From Conchocele bisecta (Eukaryota; Mollusca; Bivalvia; Lucinida; Thyasiridae), in the NCBI GenBank assembly GCA_029237695.1, contig CM055265.1, forward strand, positions 46,127,056 through 46,191,055: 64,000 nucleotides of DNA, written 5' to 3'. The position numbers and the translations under genes are program-made. Positions 42,132 to 54,294 of this stretch are shown in pieces; positions within the stretch are counted from its first letter, which is position 1; each line of letters starts with the position of its first letter. Below the pieces are notes generated by a model. It saw only the letters and a program-made list of their open reading frames with translations. It ran no database searches and was not told the DNA's origin.

Positions 42132-44243
42132 AACAAGAGCTGTAGGAGAACAGCATAGCTCGACTACGAGGGTTGTCGATGTACACATAGCTTGACAAAT
42201 AAGGTGGCCGCGGCCCGCATAAAAACCTTAACCAAGGTTGACTAAAAACCTTAACCAAGGGAAATTAACTAAGTAATTCAAGGTTAAATGTAAGTCAATG
42301 TCAGATATAGGTCAGGGGTTATTGATGTACATCACTAGGAGATGAAGTTTTCCAAGTATGGTTGCTGTAGGCCCAGGAGTATTCCATATACTAGCTTGAC
42401 TAAAAACCTTAACCAAGGGGAAATAACTAAGTAATCCAAGGGTAACAGTAGGTCGAGGTAAAATATAGGTCAGGGATTATTGATGTACATCACTAGGAGA
42501 TGAAGTTGTCCAAGTATGGTTGCTGCAGGCCCAGGAGTATTCCATATACAAGCTTGACTATAAACCTTAAACAAGGTTGACTAAAAACCTTAACCAAGGG
42601 GAATTAAGTAAGTAATTCAAGAGGAAATGTAGGTCAAGGTCAAATATAGATCAGGGGTTATTGATGTACATCCCTATGAGAAAATGTTATCCAAGTATGG
42701 TGTCTGTATGCACAATAGTATTGCATGTACAAGCTTGACTAAAAACCTTAACCAAGGTTGACTAAAATCCTTAACCAAGGGGAATTAACTAAGTAATTCA
42801 AGGTTAAATGTAGGTCAAGGTCAAATATAGATCAGGGGTTATTGATGTACATCCCTATGAGAAAAGGTTGTCCAAGGATGGTGTCTGTATGCACAATAGT
42901 ATTCCATGTACAAGCTTGACTAAAAACCTTAACCAAGGTTGACTAAAAACCTTAACCAAGGGGAATTAACTAAGTAATTCAAGGTTAAATGTAGATCAAG
43001 GTCAGATATAGGTCAGGGGTTGTTGATGTACATCACTAGGAGATAAAATTGTCCAAGTATGGTTAGTGTAGGGCCAGGAGTATTCCATCTACAAGCTTGA
43101 CTAAAAACCTTAACCAAGGAGAATTAGCTAAGTAATCCAAGGGTAAAAGTAGGTCAAGGTCAAATATAGGTCAGGATTATTGATGCACATCACTAGGAGA
43201 TGAAGTTGTCCAACTATGGTTGCTGTAGGCCCAGGAGTATTCCATATACAAGCTTGACTATAAACCTTAACCAAGTTTGAGTACAAACCTTAACCAAGGG
43301 GAAATAACTAAGTAATTCAATGTTAAATGTAGGTCAAGTTAAAATATAGGTCAGGGGTTATTGATGTACATCCCTATCAGAAAAGGTTATCCAAGTATGG
43401 TGTCTGTATGCACAATAGTATTCCATCTACAAGCTTGACTAAAAACCTTAACCAAGGTTGACTAAAAACCTTAACAAAGGGGAATTAAGTAAGTAATTCA
43501 AGAGGAAATGTAGGTCAAGGTCAAATATAGATCAGGGGTTATTGATGTACATCCCTATGAGAAAAGGTTGTCCAAGTATCGTGTCTGTATGCACAATAGT
43601 ATTCCATGTACAAGCTTGACTAACAAGAATTCCGCCACGGAAGTGGTGTCGCGCCTGCCGAGGCATTTGACCGAGGCATTTGACCGTGAACATTACAAGT
43701 AAATAAATTACCTTGACCTTCAGAATGTGGATGTGGGGGTGTGCATAATGAAGCATCATCCGTAGACAAACATTGATGTGAAATATTATCAATGTCTGGA
43801 AAGGGGTTAAAGAGATATTGTGAAAAAACAATAACTTTAACGCATTTGCCTTACAAAAAAAGCGGACGACGCGGACTACGCGGACGACGCGGACGACGCG
43901 GACGACGCGGACGACGGAAAAAGCACCGACTATAGTCGCGCCTCTGCTAAAGCAGGCGCGACAAAAACCTTAACCAAGGTTGACTAAAAACCTTAACCAA
44001 GGGGAATTAACTAAGTAATTCAAGGTTAAATGTAGGTCAAGGTCAAATATAGGTCAGGGGTTGTTGATGTACATCACTAGGAGATGAAGTTGTCCAAGTA
44101 TGGTGGGTGTAGGGCCAGGAGTATTCCATATACAAGCTTGACTAAAAACCTTAACCAAGGCGTGACGGTGACACCGATGCCGACACCGACGCCGACGCTG
44201 GGGTGAGTACATAAGCTGTAACTATTCTTCGAATAGTCGAGCT
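42132..44243 (+). mobile_element. rolling-circle-like element, family C
   Basis: AACAAGAGCTGTAGGAG start, subterminal ATAGCTCGACTACGAGG. The tandem core has AGCTTGACTAAAAACC at 42393, 42551, 42732, 42913, 43094, 43251, 43432, 43613 and 44135. Each unit carries AGGTCAAGGTCAAATATAG or a near variant. A GACACCGACGCC stretch and the 3' hairpin ACTATTCTTCGAATAGTCGA follow. A family B element is nested at 43622-43962. Confidence 0.8.
43622..43962 (+). mobile_element. rolling-circle-like element, family B, nested minimal copy
   Basis: Same ends as at 31887 but only one core unit, plus a GACGACGCG run. Removing these 341 bp restores the 181-bp register of the host tandem core exactly. Confidence 0.85.
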
Positions 44244-44355
44244 AAAAAATAAACAGCAGACGAACAAATTCAGAATTATGAGGGTCAATCATGTGACTTA
44301 GCTTGATAGTTCTCGATAAAGGTATATTGTACTGGTTAAAGGTTCTTGACCTATT

Positions 44356-46341
44356 AGCCAGGTTTTTTTTAAAAAAATCCAGGCTATTGGATTGGCGAAA
44401 GCCGGGCGGCGGGCGGGCGGCGGCTGGCGGGCGGGCGGGCGGGCGGCGGGCGGGCGGTGGGCAGGCGGCGGGCGGCGGGCGGCGTCCACAATCAATGTTA
44501 AGTTTTCGTGTTTGAGTCCATTTCTTTGTTACTGTACCACCTAGGACCACCAAACAAATTTCACAGCTTCATAATCAATGGGTGCCCACCACATATCACT
44601 TTCCAACATGTTAATTTTTTTTTAACTTCACCCATTTTTTCCGCGTAGTCGACTTAGCCATTTTCAATGTTAAGTTTTCGCGTTTACAAAGTTAAGTTTT
44701 CGTGTTTAAGTCCATTTCTTTTGTACTGTACCACCTAGGACCACCAAACTTTCACAGCTTCATAATCAAGGGGTACCCACCACATATCACTATCCAACAT
44801 GTTACTTTTTTTTTTAACTTGACCCATTTTTTCCGCGCAGTCGACTTAGCCATTTTCAATGTTAAGTTTTCGCGTTTACAATGTTAAGTTTTCGTGTTTA
44901 AGTCCATTTCTTTGGTACTGTACCACCTAGGACCACCAAACTTTCACAGCTTCATAACCAAGGGGTGCCTACCACATACAACTATCCAACATGTGACCAT
45001 TTTTTTACCTTCACCTATTATTTCTACGTAATTGACTTAGCCATTTTCAACGTTAACTTTTTAACGTACGTCTGGTTAGAGTTTTTTGGTTAAAACTTTT
45101 TCGTTATACTATATCTCTGCAACTGCTTCGCCCATTACCTTGAAACTTCACATGGGTGTTTATCATCATCCATATTTTCATTCTAACCCCCAACCGTGCG
45201 GCCCCTGTGCCCAATGTCAAGGTCAAATTACTTTGAATTTTTTTGTTAAAGTTTTTTCGTGTACTATATCTCTGCAACTGCTTCACCCAATACCTTGATA
45301 CTTCACATGGGTGTTTATCATCATTGTCGCACCTGCTTGCGAAAGCGCGATCCTGTGCCCAATGTCAAGGTCAAATTACTTTGAATTTTTTTTGTTTTTT
45401 TGTTAAAGTTTTTTCGTGTACTATATCTCTGCAACTGCTTCACCCAATACCTTGATACTTCACATGACTTGGGTGCTTATCATCATTGTCGCACCTGCTT
45501 GCGGAAAGCGCGATCCTGTGCCCAATGTCAAGGTCAAATTACTTTGAATTTTTTTGTTAATGTTTTTTCGTGTACTATATCTCTGCAACTGCTTCACCCA
45601 ATACCTTGATACTTCACATGGGTGTTTATCATCATTGTTGCACCTGCTTGCGGAAAGCGCGATCCTGTGCCCAATGTCAAGGTCAAATTACTTTGAATTT
45701 TTTTGTTAAAGTTTTTTCGTGTGCTATATCTCTGTAACTGCTTCACCCAATACCTTGATACTTCACATGGGTGTTTATCATCATTGTCGCACCTGCTTGC
45801 GGAAAGCGCGATCCTGTGCCCTATGTCAAGTTCAAATTACTTTGAATTTTTTTGTTAAAGTTTTTTCGTGTACTATATCTCTGCAACTGCTTCACCCAAT
45901 ACCTTGATACTTCACATGGGTGTTTATCATCATTGTCGCACCTGCTTGCGGAAAGCGCGATCCTGTGCCCAATGTCAAGGTCAAATTACTTTGAATTTTT
46001 TTGTTAAAGTTTTTTTGTGTACTATATCTCTGCAACTGCTTCACCCAATACCTTGATACTTCACATGGGTGTTTATCATCATTGTCACACCTGCTTGCGG
46101 AAAGCGCGATATCGTCAGCATTTTGGCATACGTCCGTCCGTTCGTCCGTGTGTCCGGTTAAAGTTTTTTGGTTAAAGTTTTTCCATCTACTATATCTATT
46201 TTTTTAGTGTCCATGCCTCGCCCCAAGGCGCGACATGCAGGCCACGGCCATCTAGTCTACAAAAAGTGGGTATAATTATGTTATCCAAGTGTCTATGCTT
46301 GGAAAAAACCTGGCCTTCGTGGCTTTGCCTCGTTTCTTGTT
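44356..46341 (-). mobile_element. rolling-circle-like element, family A, copy 2
   Basis: Reverse orientation: hairpin end at 44356 (AGCCAGGTTTTTTTT), GGCGG-rich tract at 44400-44480, 190-bp region, then about six 149-157-bp units (45243-46000). The CTTGTT end is at 46341. Confidence 0.8.
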
Positions 46342-46451
46342 TTATAAAGTATTTACATTGGCATGATTTATAACAACCCTTATCATAAATTCCTTTCTCG
46401 TTATAGCACATGACCTGTTCCCAAGTAATAGCTCCCTTATCACATTGCTAT

Positions 46452-46708
46452 CTTAACCATTAGACTGCTTAGTACACACAACAAATGTCATCTGCTGTTG
46501 CTTTTATATATCTTGCCTTATTTCTCAATAAAAAACATGGTTTGACAGCACTTCAGAATCATTTCCAACGGAAATGATTCTGAAGTGCTGTCAAAGCATG
46601 TTGTAAATTATTCTAAAGTGCTGTCAAAGCATGTTTTTGATGATAAAAATGAAAAATATAAATAAACAGCAGAAGACAAAAAAATGAAGATAGCGGTGTA
46701 AGGGTTAA
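46452..46708. mobile_element. MITE family M3, long form
   Basis: Between TTAGACTGCTTAGTAC and GATAGCGGTGTAAGGGTTAA; centre ATCATTTCCAACGGAAATGAT with one mismatch. Confidence 0.75.
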
Positions 46709-46722
46709 ACCTGGACTTCCAG

Positions 46723-46859
46723 AGCTCCAGTTAAGGTGCGTAATTTGACCAACTTTGACCAAAAATGGCAAGTTGGCAGTCCTTTAGCACTCCCAACTTG
46801 CCATTTTTGAAGGAGAAATAAGAAATTTACCTTCAAATTACGCACCTTAACTGGAGTTC
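46723..46859. mobile_element. MITE family M6, intact hairpin
   Basis: Arms CTCCAGTTAAGGTGCGTAAT and complement; inner ATGGCAAGTTGGCAGT pairs with ACTCCCAACTTGCCAT. Confidence 0.8.
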
Positions 46860-47100
46860 TGACTCCCACCTCCCAGGTTGTAATGCAACGATACATTTTT
46901 ATTAACATTCTTTAGATATGACATTTTCAGGCAAAATAAACATTTTTCATTGCAGGACGTATTATTATACTCCTTATCAAATATGAATTGGGACTCGTAA
47001 TATCAGGGGCGATAACCATGTTTCCTTAAAAGGTTAATGGAAACAACTATTTATTCTCTCTACCGGTATTTATTTTTTGATGCGCAATAAATAATAGCTA

Positions 47101-47231
47101 CTGCCCTAATTGAGGTGTTCATGTGTTTGAACAACCTACATGTGCTTATGGAACACCGAGCCACGAAGCGGCGAGGTGTTTCATGGGCACATGTAGGTTG
47201 TTTAGACACACGAACACCTCAATTAGGGCAG
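47101..47231. repeat. 131-bp palindrome
   Basis: CTGCCCTAATTGAGGTGTTC at the left and its exact complement at the right; inner arms AACAACCTACATGTG and complement. The loop is GAGCCACGAAGCGGCGAGG. Likely a MITE; no second copy in the window. Confidence 0.75.
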
Positions 47232-47239
47232 TAACTGAC

Positions 47240-47860
47240 TTACACATCGACTTACCGAATACCGTTGCTAGTATTCAGTGGGAATTTTGAATTTCCATTT
47301 GACATTAACATGATTAAAGGAACTGTCTCTACAGTTATGACGATTAATAACATCCGTGTACGCATGCTGCAAGTGGGAGTATACATGTCCCATTGACACA
47401 CATCTCATTAGTATTTGTGTTTGATGTCATACGTATACGTATACGAAGCACGCACTCAATATTCTGTATAATATGCATTGGAACATGCTTGCATAAATGC
47501 TACTAATTCAGAGAGAATACCAGGCCAGTGTAGTTTGATATCCAGTTTATCAGGCATGGCTATGCCGTTTCCGAGCCGAGCCTCATTATATTGATATCGA
47601 AAGACACTAATATTTTATTTATCAGGTAACGTTTTATGCTAGTCAATGATCAAATTTAAAACAGTTTTCGTTGAAAAGAACGCGGACTTGTTTAGATATC
47701 TACGTTACGTGATTAGTCTGACGTCGTTCGGTAACGTCATGTGACGTCGTTCGTCCAATATAACGCCACTTTTCAGTTCGTTGTAACCCGGATATTCATA
47801 TCAGGTCGATGCCTTATTCGGTAGCATTTTAATGACAACAAATAAGTAAACAGTACAGTG
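47240..47860. other. no recognised feature
   Basis: Mixed AT-rich sequence. A CpG-rich patch (GACGTCGTTCGGTAACGTCA, about 47740) stands out. No exon recognised. Confidence 0.4.
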
Positions 47861-47930
47861 AAACCTCTCTAAAACGGTCACCCTGGGAGGTCCGCAGTGT
47901 GTCCTGTTTAGATAGATACCACTGTAACAA

Positions 47931-48192
47931 GAAATGGCAGCGCTAAACAAAGCTTAAAGAAAGAAAGAAAAACTTTTAACATTTTTGCCTTACAAATTTG
48001 CCTTACAAACAAGGTGAACACAAGTTCTCAGTGACCTTGACCTTGGGCGGTCGTGTTTGGGTAGCATGCACAACAAAGCACCATCCCTAGACACACATTG
48101 AGGCCAAATATTATCAAAATCGGTGAAGCGGTTCATCAGTTTTTGAAAATGAAAGGTGTTACTAGCATACGTCCGTACGCACAGACAGACAC

Positions 48193-48271
<79 letters not shown>
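47931..48271 (+). repeat. truncated rolling-circle-like element with GACA microsatellite
   Basis: AACAAGAAATGGCAGCGC start, one unit with AGTGACCTTGACCTTGGGC, and a pure GACA run at about 48183-48270. No 3' hairpin follows. Confidence 0.65.
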
Positions 48272-50875
48272 TTGGCTTCAATGATAATTGCTTCAAAATA
48301 GTGATGTGATATATGAATATAAGATATGTGAATATTGTCTTGTTACTGTATACTATATGGCACTTTCAGTTCCCATATCCGCCATTTATGTATGTACAAA
48401 CCATCGTGCAGTTTCACCACGTCGTGCGTTTGACACATACAGCAAATAATATGACAGTAAACAAAGTAAAAGTTGGTGCAATACATCATAGACAGATATG
48501 ACAATGGCGTGCTATAAATATGATGACAAACAATATACAAAATACAGGATATCTGAGCATTTCTCCCATCAATCTCAAAATAAATGTTGATGTGTAAAGT
48601 TTTTCAATCTGATGCACAGCTTATTGTTAGTGTACATGTTACCCATATGTAAAGCCATATCTACTCTCAACGGCGAGTAGACACTAGGGACAATACATTC
48701 AGGTAACTGCTTACATGTCACTGGATTTGATAGCTAATAACAGAGTACAGTAGCGGGTATATATGAGCCGCGTCACGAGAAAACCTGTATTCGGGAAAGT
48801 TTTGGTCAATATCACATTTTGTTTCTATGACAATGGTATTTGTATGATGAATTGAACGCTTTTTATTTGATCATGATATCTGCAATATTCATTAAGATAG
48901 TATAGTTTATACAACACCACTATGCAGGTCGTTTGAGCAAAAGAGACGTCACGCAAAAGCGACATCAAGCGACGTAAAATGACGTTCCAGTATATACCGT
49001 TACACATAGAGTATATGTCAACATTTACAACAGTTTGCAAGTTGACATAATCGAACTAGAAGCATGTTTGGCATTGAATAATGAATGTAAAGACGGATGA
49101 GCTTGAGTCGTTTGGTAACACATGAATGTACCAGCAAGTATGAACTTGCGCTGGTACGCGAATTAGGTATGCTGATTTCTTCTTATTTTTGACGTGTATA
49201 CATGTACTGAGCGTTTTAACAATTTATAATTGTAGAAAACCACGGAAGTATATTGATTAACTGATTGGTTTAGTTCAACATATACAACCGTTTAGTTCAA
49301 CACAGTCGATCGCTCACCATCGCAATATACCCACGTTTCCCAAATGCGAAGTTGAAAAGGGGGAAATAATTCATGACATGGGGTCGAATCAAAAATCGAA
49401 ATTCACTGCGCATCTACACACCACAAGGAAGGCACACATCAAGTTTCAAGTCCCTACCTATTTATACGGTTAAAAAGTTTTACTGCTTACAAGAAATGGA
49501 CAGACGTGATGAAAACAATATACCCATTAATTTTTTAAAAACAAGTGGGTATATATTTGCTCTGAAAGGCAATGTTCATGTCTGAATTGACAGGCACCCT
49601 TACTTCTATGCATTACTCACTATGTACAGTTCACAGTCGCTCGAATAGCGCGAGAGCAAAAGCCTGTATCGCTTACATGTAATTTCTACTCCATCGGAGT
49701 CTCTCACTCGCCTAGTGGGAGACCACCTTCAAGGGTAGCGCGTGGAAGACTGCCACATGGACAAAATGGCTATGTTAACATATTTGAGATATTTGTTACC
49801 ACAGCTTGTGATCAGCTTGTCCTACCACCGACTTGTGTTTGTTTTGGGAGTGTTACGGTAGCAGTTTGTCTTTTGGAGACTCAACTGAAAATGCGAGGGT
49901 CCAAAAGTACGAAGAAATCAGATATAAAATAATAACAATACCCCAAGTCAAGAGATCCTTGATAATCGTCGAACAGTACTAGAAGAACCCTATCAATTGA
50001 TAGTGCGCACAGTCTTATTATATTTGCGTCACGACTTAACAATATTTTCACTCCAAGTAAATGACTCTAATATCCCCAACATATGTTGCCTTGAAATATA
50101 ATCCCACAGCATCTAGTTCTTGATTGTTTGTATTATTGCATTTGTCATGACTTTACAGACCATCACTCACGGTCCATGATACTAATGTCTCCAACATATG
50201 TTGCCTTGAAATAACATCCCACCGTATCTATTTCTTATATTAACATGACACACACGTCAGTGTGCATTCAGATTTAAGCTTTTGTACTTGGACCACCTGG
50301 TGAAAAAACCGGACCTTACAATATCTGCAATAAATGTAAGACCCATATCCTGTTGGTAATTGAGAAAGGATTCCCTAGTGACTGAATGGCGGACATCGTA
50401 TGTTCTGATCAGATGATGCATATGCATCTATATTAACATCCATGGCTTTGTTGTTTTTGCAGATGTTTCTTTTCTTAAAATCGGTAAAGGTTGCGCTAAA
50501 TTTTAATTTTATACATTACATGTATATTAGAAAGAAATAATTGAGCAATAAACTGAAAATTCGCGTCGAGTTAACCAGATCTGAAACATATAGTTGTGCG
50601 GGAAACCGGGCCCAGGCTACATCGGTCTACAAATATGCTGCCGACCATCTGTAGGTCAATAAAAAATGTAGCTTACACAGAGTTTTCACCTGTAAATGGT
50701 GGTCGATAACAGTTAATGTGGAGTTATCTGTAAACTGTGTCAAAGAAAATATTATGTCAAAATAACGGAACATAAAAAACTATCAATAACAGACAAACAT
50801 TTTTATATGTGATATCAGCAGCAAAATAATAAAAAAAAATTATCCTTACGCCATTATTGTTAATAAAAACATAAT

Positions 50876-51897
50876 ATAAGATGTGCCCATTTAGAATGTC
50901 CCGCCTAGCGCAGTTTGATAGTACATAAGGAGCTTGTAATAACCTTGGGGTTAGTGAGCAACATGGGCTTTCTGTAGAATGATGCGGGATGCTGTTGAAT
51001 GCATGTATGGAATATTAAAGCATAAACTGAGCGTTAACTTTTGCAAACACGGAAATTTCTAATTCAGTGACCTTGACCTTTGTGGTTAGCAGACACCATG
51101 GGCTTTCTGTAGAATGATGCGGGATGTTGTTACAAATGCATGTATGGAATATTAAAGCATAAACTGAGCGTTAACTTTTCCAAACACGGAAATTTCTAAG
51201 TTAGCGACCTTGACCTTTGGGGTTTGCGGGCACCATGGGCTTTCTGTAGAATGATGCGGGATGTTGTTACAAATGCATGTATGGAATATTAAAGCATAAA
51301 CTGAGCGTTAACTTTTCCAAACACGGAAATTTCTCTAAGTCAGTGACCTTGACCTTTGGGGTTAGCGGGCAACATGGGCTTTCTGTAGAATGATGCAGGA
51401 TGTTGTTACAAATGCATGTATGGAATATTAAAGCATAAACTGAGCGTTAACTGTTCCAAACACGGAAATTTCTAAGTCAGCGACCTTGACCTTTGGGGTT
51501 AGCGGGCACCATGGGCTTTCTGTAGAATGATGCGGGATGGTGTTACAAATGCATGTATGTAATATTAAAGCATTCCATTGAGGGAAACAGAAGTTACAAT
51601 GAATTAACCCGAGCGTTAAGTTTTAGAAACAGAGCTAAACGCAAAAACTTAACGTTGAATGCATGTGAAAAGTAGGTCAATGAACCATGAAAAGTAGGTG
51701 AAGGCCACATGGGCTCCCTCTGTGTGAGATGGTTACACCACAGTGTTGATGTATACCAAGTATGGAGGTCGTAGGAGTTATAGTTTTCTGGAAACTGAGC
51801 TAAACGCAAAAACTTAACGTGAAATGTTGCCGCCGCCGCCGCCGCCGCCGACGGAAAAGCTATGCCTATGTCCCGCTTCTGCTAAAGCAGGCGGGAC
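50876..51897 (+). mobile_element. rolling-circle-like element, family E
   Basis: Subterminal GAATGTCCCGCCTAGCGCAG. About five 140-145-bp units (GGGCTTTCTGTAGAATGATG, GTGACCTTGACCTTTGGGGT) are followed by a CCG run at 51829-51850. The 3' hairpin is TGTCCCGC...GCGGGAC. The loop word CTGCTAAAGCAGG is shared with family B. Confidence 0.75.
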
Positions 51898-52242
51898 AAT
51901 GGTGGATTTCGATCGTACGACCGTTAGTACGGCAGTTTAACGTTCATCCAATACATTCTCAGATGGCAGGACCCAGTACAGATCAAAGACGGTTTGTTTT
52001 TTTTTCACACACATACGCCCGATTATAGATATATTCTGTTTGTTAGATAACTTTAACACAATGGAACAAACCTAACATGGCGGTCTGACAAACGTCGATA
52101 ATTGGAAATCTCGGCTGAAATTACGTCAGCTGAGTTCACGTCATAACTTGTGACGTCGTCAGACTCCAGAAGATAGGTTTTCTCGCGACGTAGCTCATAT
52201 CGTATGTGTTGAGTGGTTTGCCAGGTAAAAGTGAAAAACTGT

Positions 52243-52398
52243 GCGATTTTCTGTGTATGAGGCTATTTATAATGGTGGTTCATGTTGTTAAAAACACAGG
52301 CACAATCTTGTCACGAAAACGCGATTTTCTGTGTATGAGGCTATTTATAATGGTGGTTCATGTTGTTAAAAACACAGGCACAATCTTGTCCAGAAAAC
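52243..52398. repeat. 79-bp direct duplication
   Basis: GCGATTTTCTGTGTATGAGG to ACAGGCACAATCTTGTC twice in tandem, nearly identical, so recent. Confidence 0.85.
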
Positions 52399-52699
52399 TG
52401 ACATATTTTACAGTTTGGTGTAATATAATTGATAGGAGTCCATTCTCCTGGCTTTTCTAATGTGACTAGCTACATTATATCATATGTTCTACTTCACATT
52501 TTGCGTTCTTTGTCAAACGGCAGAACAGGTGAAACTGGCTGATGGCTGGAATACACAAAGATGGCCGACTTGGCCACTCCATGTGCCATATAGGATACAG
52601 TAACGAGGGAGCGTTCACATATATGTTATGCATATATTCCATCACATTTTTGAGATCTGATGAAATATGCCATTTCACGAGTGGGTGTAGGTTTATAAC

Positions 52700-53430
52700 A
52701 CTTTTCTGTTATTTACTGAACGTCCCTCATTTGTGTCCTGTTTTTTGTCGGTGACAATTGTCTTTCCACGTGCGAAACCTAACGTAAACAGAACTATACT
52801 GTAGACTTCGTGTCGGAGATTTACCAGGTAAGATTTTATTTATAGTTTAGACATTTCTGCCGTCGGTCTGTATATATATATTTGTGTCTATACATCTGTC
52901 CACGACATTGACACAAGTTGTGATTACATATGTGTCACTGGCACAGAGAAGGAATTTGCAGCATATGTTAGTCGAATATATGTACCCTTATCATCATTCA
53001 CCATCCAAATTAGCGTTTTATGTTCTACATGTAATAATTCCGTAGATTGCAAAACATCAACAACATTGGTGACATATAGTAAATATAGGAAATAGTTTTG
53101 CTCGAATGGCGACCAACATATGCAATGATCAAACTGCGCGGTTGCATAGACTGATCTGGGCTACGATACCCATCGTAAGACCGCTTTTCTTAGCCGGTGT
53201 TGCTTGTGTCAAGCTATCACTTCACATAATGACCACAGACACACGTGTGTGGTTTGCCGTGATGCACGACTTTTTCATGCCCAGGTTTGCATATAGATGC
53301 AAACTTTTCTTTTGTCTACAGAGGTGTTGAAATTGCTTACCAACCTCTGAGTCGATGTGTAATAATATTTTATAATATGTCAACAAAAATATTTATTCCG
53401 GCGACACATTAAATTAATATAAATAATTAA
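52700..53430. other. no recognised feature
   Basis: AT-rich, no exon recognised; an M5-like word (TGGCGACCAACATATGCAAT) lies at 53106. Confidence 0.4.
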
Positions 53431-54009
53431 AAAATAGAAAATGTGTTTATAGATCACGGATGCCCCCACCTGCAGCCTTGATAGTAAAAGGGCATCGTTA
53501 TTACGAAGCTGATCCCTAGACAGACATTGTGGGCAAATATTATTGAAATTGGTGCAAGAGTTAAGGAGTTATTGAGAAAAGATAAAAAGACTTAAACGCA
53601 TTTGCCTTACAAACAAGGTGAACATAAGTCCCCAGTGACTTTAACCTTGTGTGTTCGGGCGTGGGTCATGTGTGAAACAAAGCAGCATCCCTAGACAGAG
53701 TGTGGGAAAATATTATTGAAATTGGTGACGGTGTTGATGAGTAATCGGAGAAAACATTAAAAACTTAAATGCATTTGCCTTACAAACAAGGTAAACATAA
53801 GTCCCAAAGTGACCTTGACATTGGGTGTTCGGGCGTGGGTCGTATGCAGAAGAACGCACCATCTCTAGACAGACATTGTGGGCAAATATTATTGAAACTG
53901 GTGAAGGAGTTATTGAAAACTTAAATGCATTTGCCTTACGGACATACACACACACAGACACATGGACGGACAGGGGTAAAACATAATGCCCCCCCCCCCC
54001 CAATAAATT
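53431..54009 (+). mobile_element. rolling-circle-like element, family D3
   Basis: Start AGAAAATGTGTTTATAGATC with GGATGCCCCCACCTGCAG. Units carry GTGACTTTAACCTTG or GTGACCTTGACATTGGGTG. ACACACAGACACATGGACGG and the 3' hairpin of a C-run against AGTGGGGGCAT follow. A truncated relative is at about 54020-54240. Confidence 0.7.
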
Positions 54010-54294
54010 AGTGGGGGCATACAAAAATTAAAACCTTATTCGCATTTGCCTTACAAGCAAGATGAACATAATTAAGTTCCCAGTGACCTCGACCTTGGGT
54101 GTCAAAGGAAACAAAGCAGCATCTCTAGACAGACATTGTGAGCAAATATTATTGACTTATGGCCTTATGGACGCACGGACGCAAGCAGACACGGACGGAG
54201 AGGGGTATTGGTGGGGGGCCTACAAATTCTTGCCTCATTTGCATGTCAAAACAGTATGATACAACCGCGTGTCTCTATCAGTAAGTTAAAGATT

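Larger units (their letters stand above)
48300..52660. repeat. large, old inverted-repeat-bounded segment
   Basis: 48300-48440 is an inverted, diverged match of 52500-52655 (shared GTTACTGTAT.CTATATGGCA, CAGTTTCACC, TTTGACA). Further in, ATATGAGCCGCGTCACGAGA at 48763 pairs with the complement at about 52175-52198. The interior includes a family E element and about 2 kb (48780-50875) without recognised features. Confidence 0.5.
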
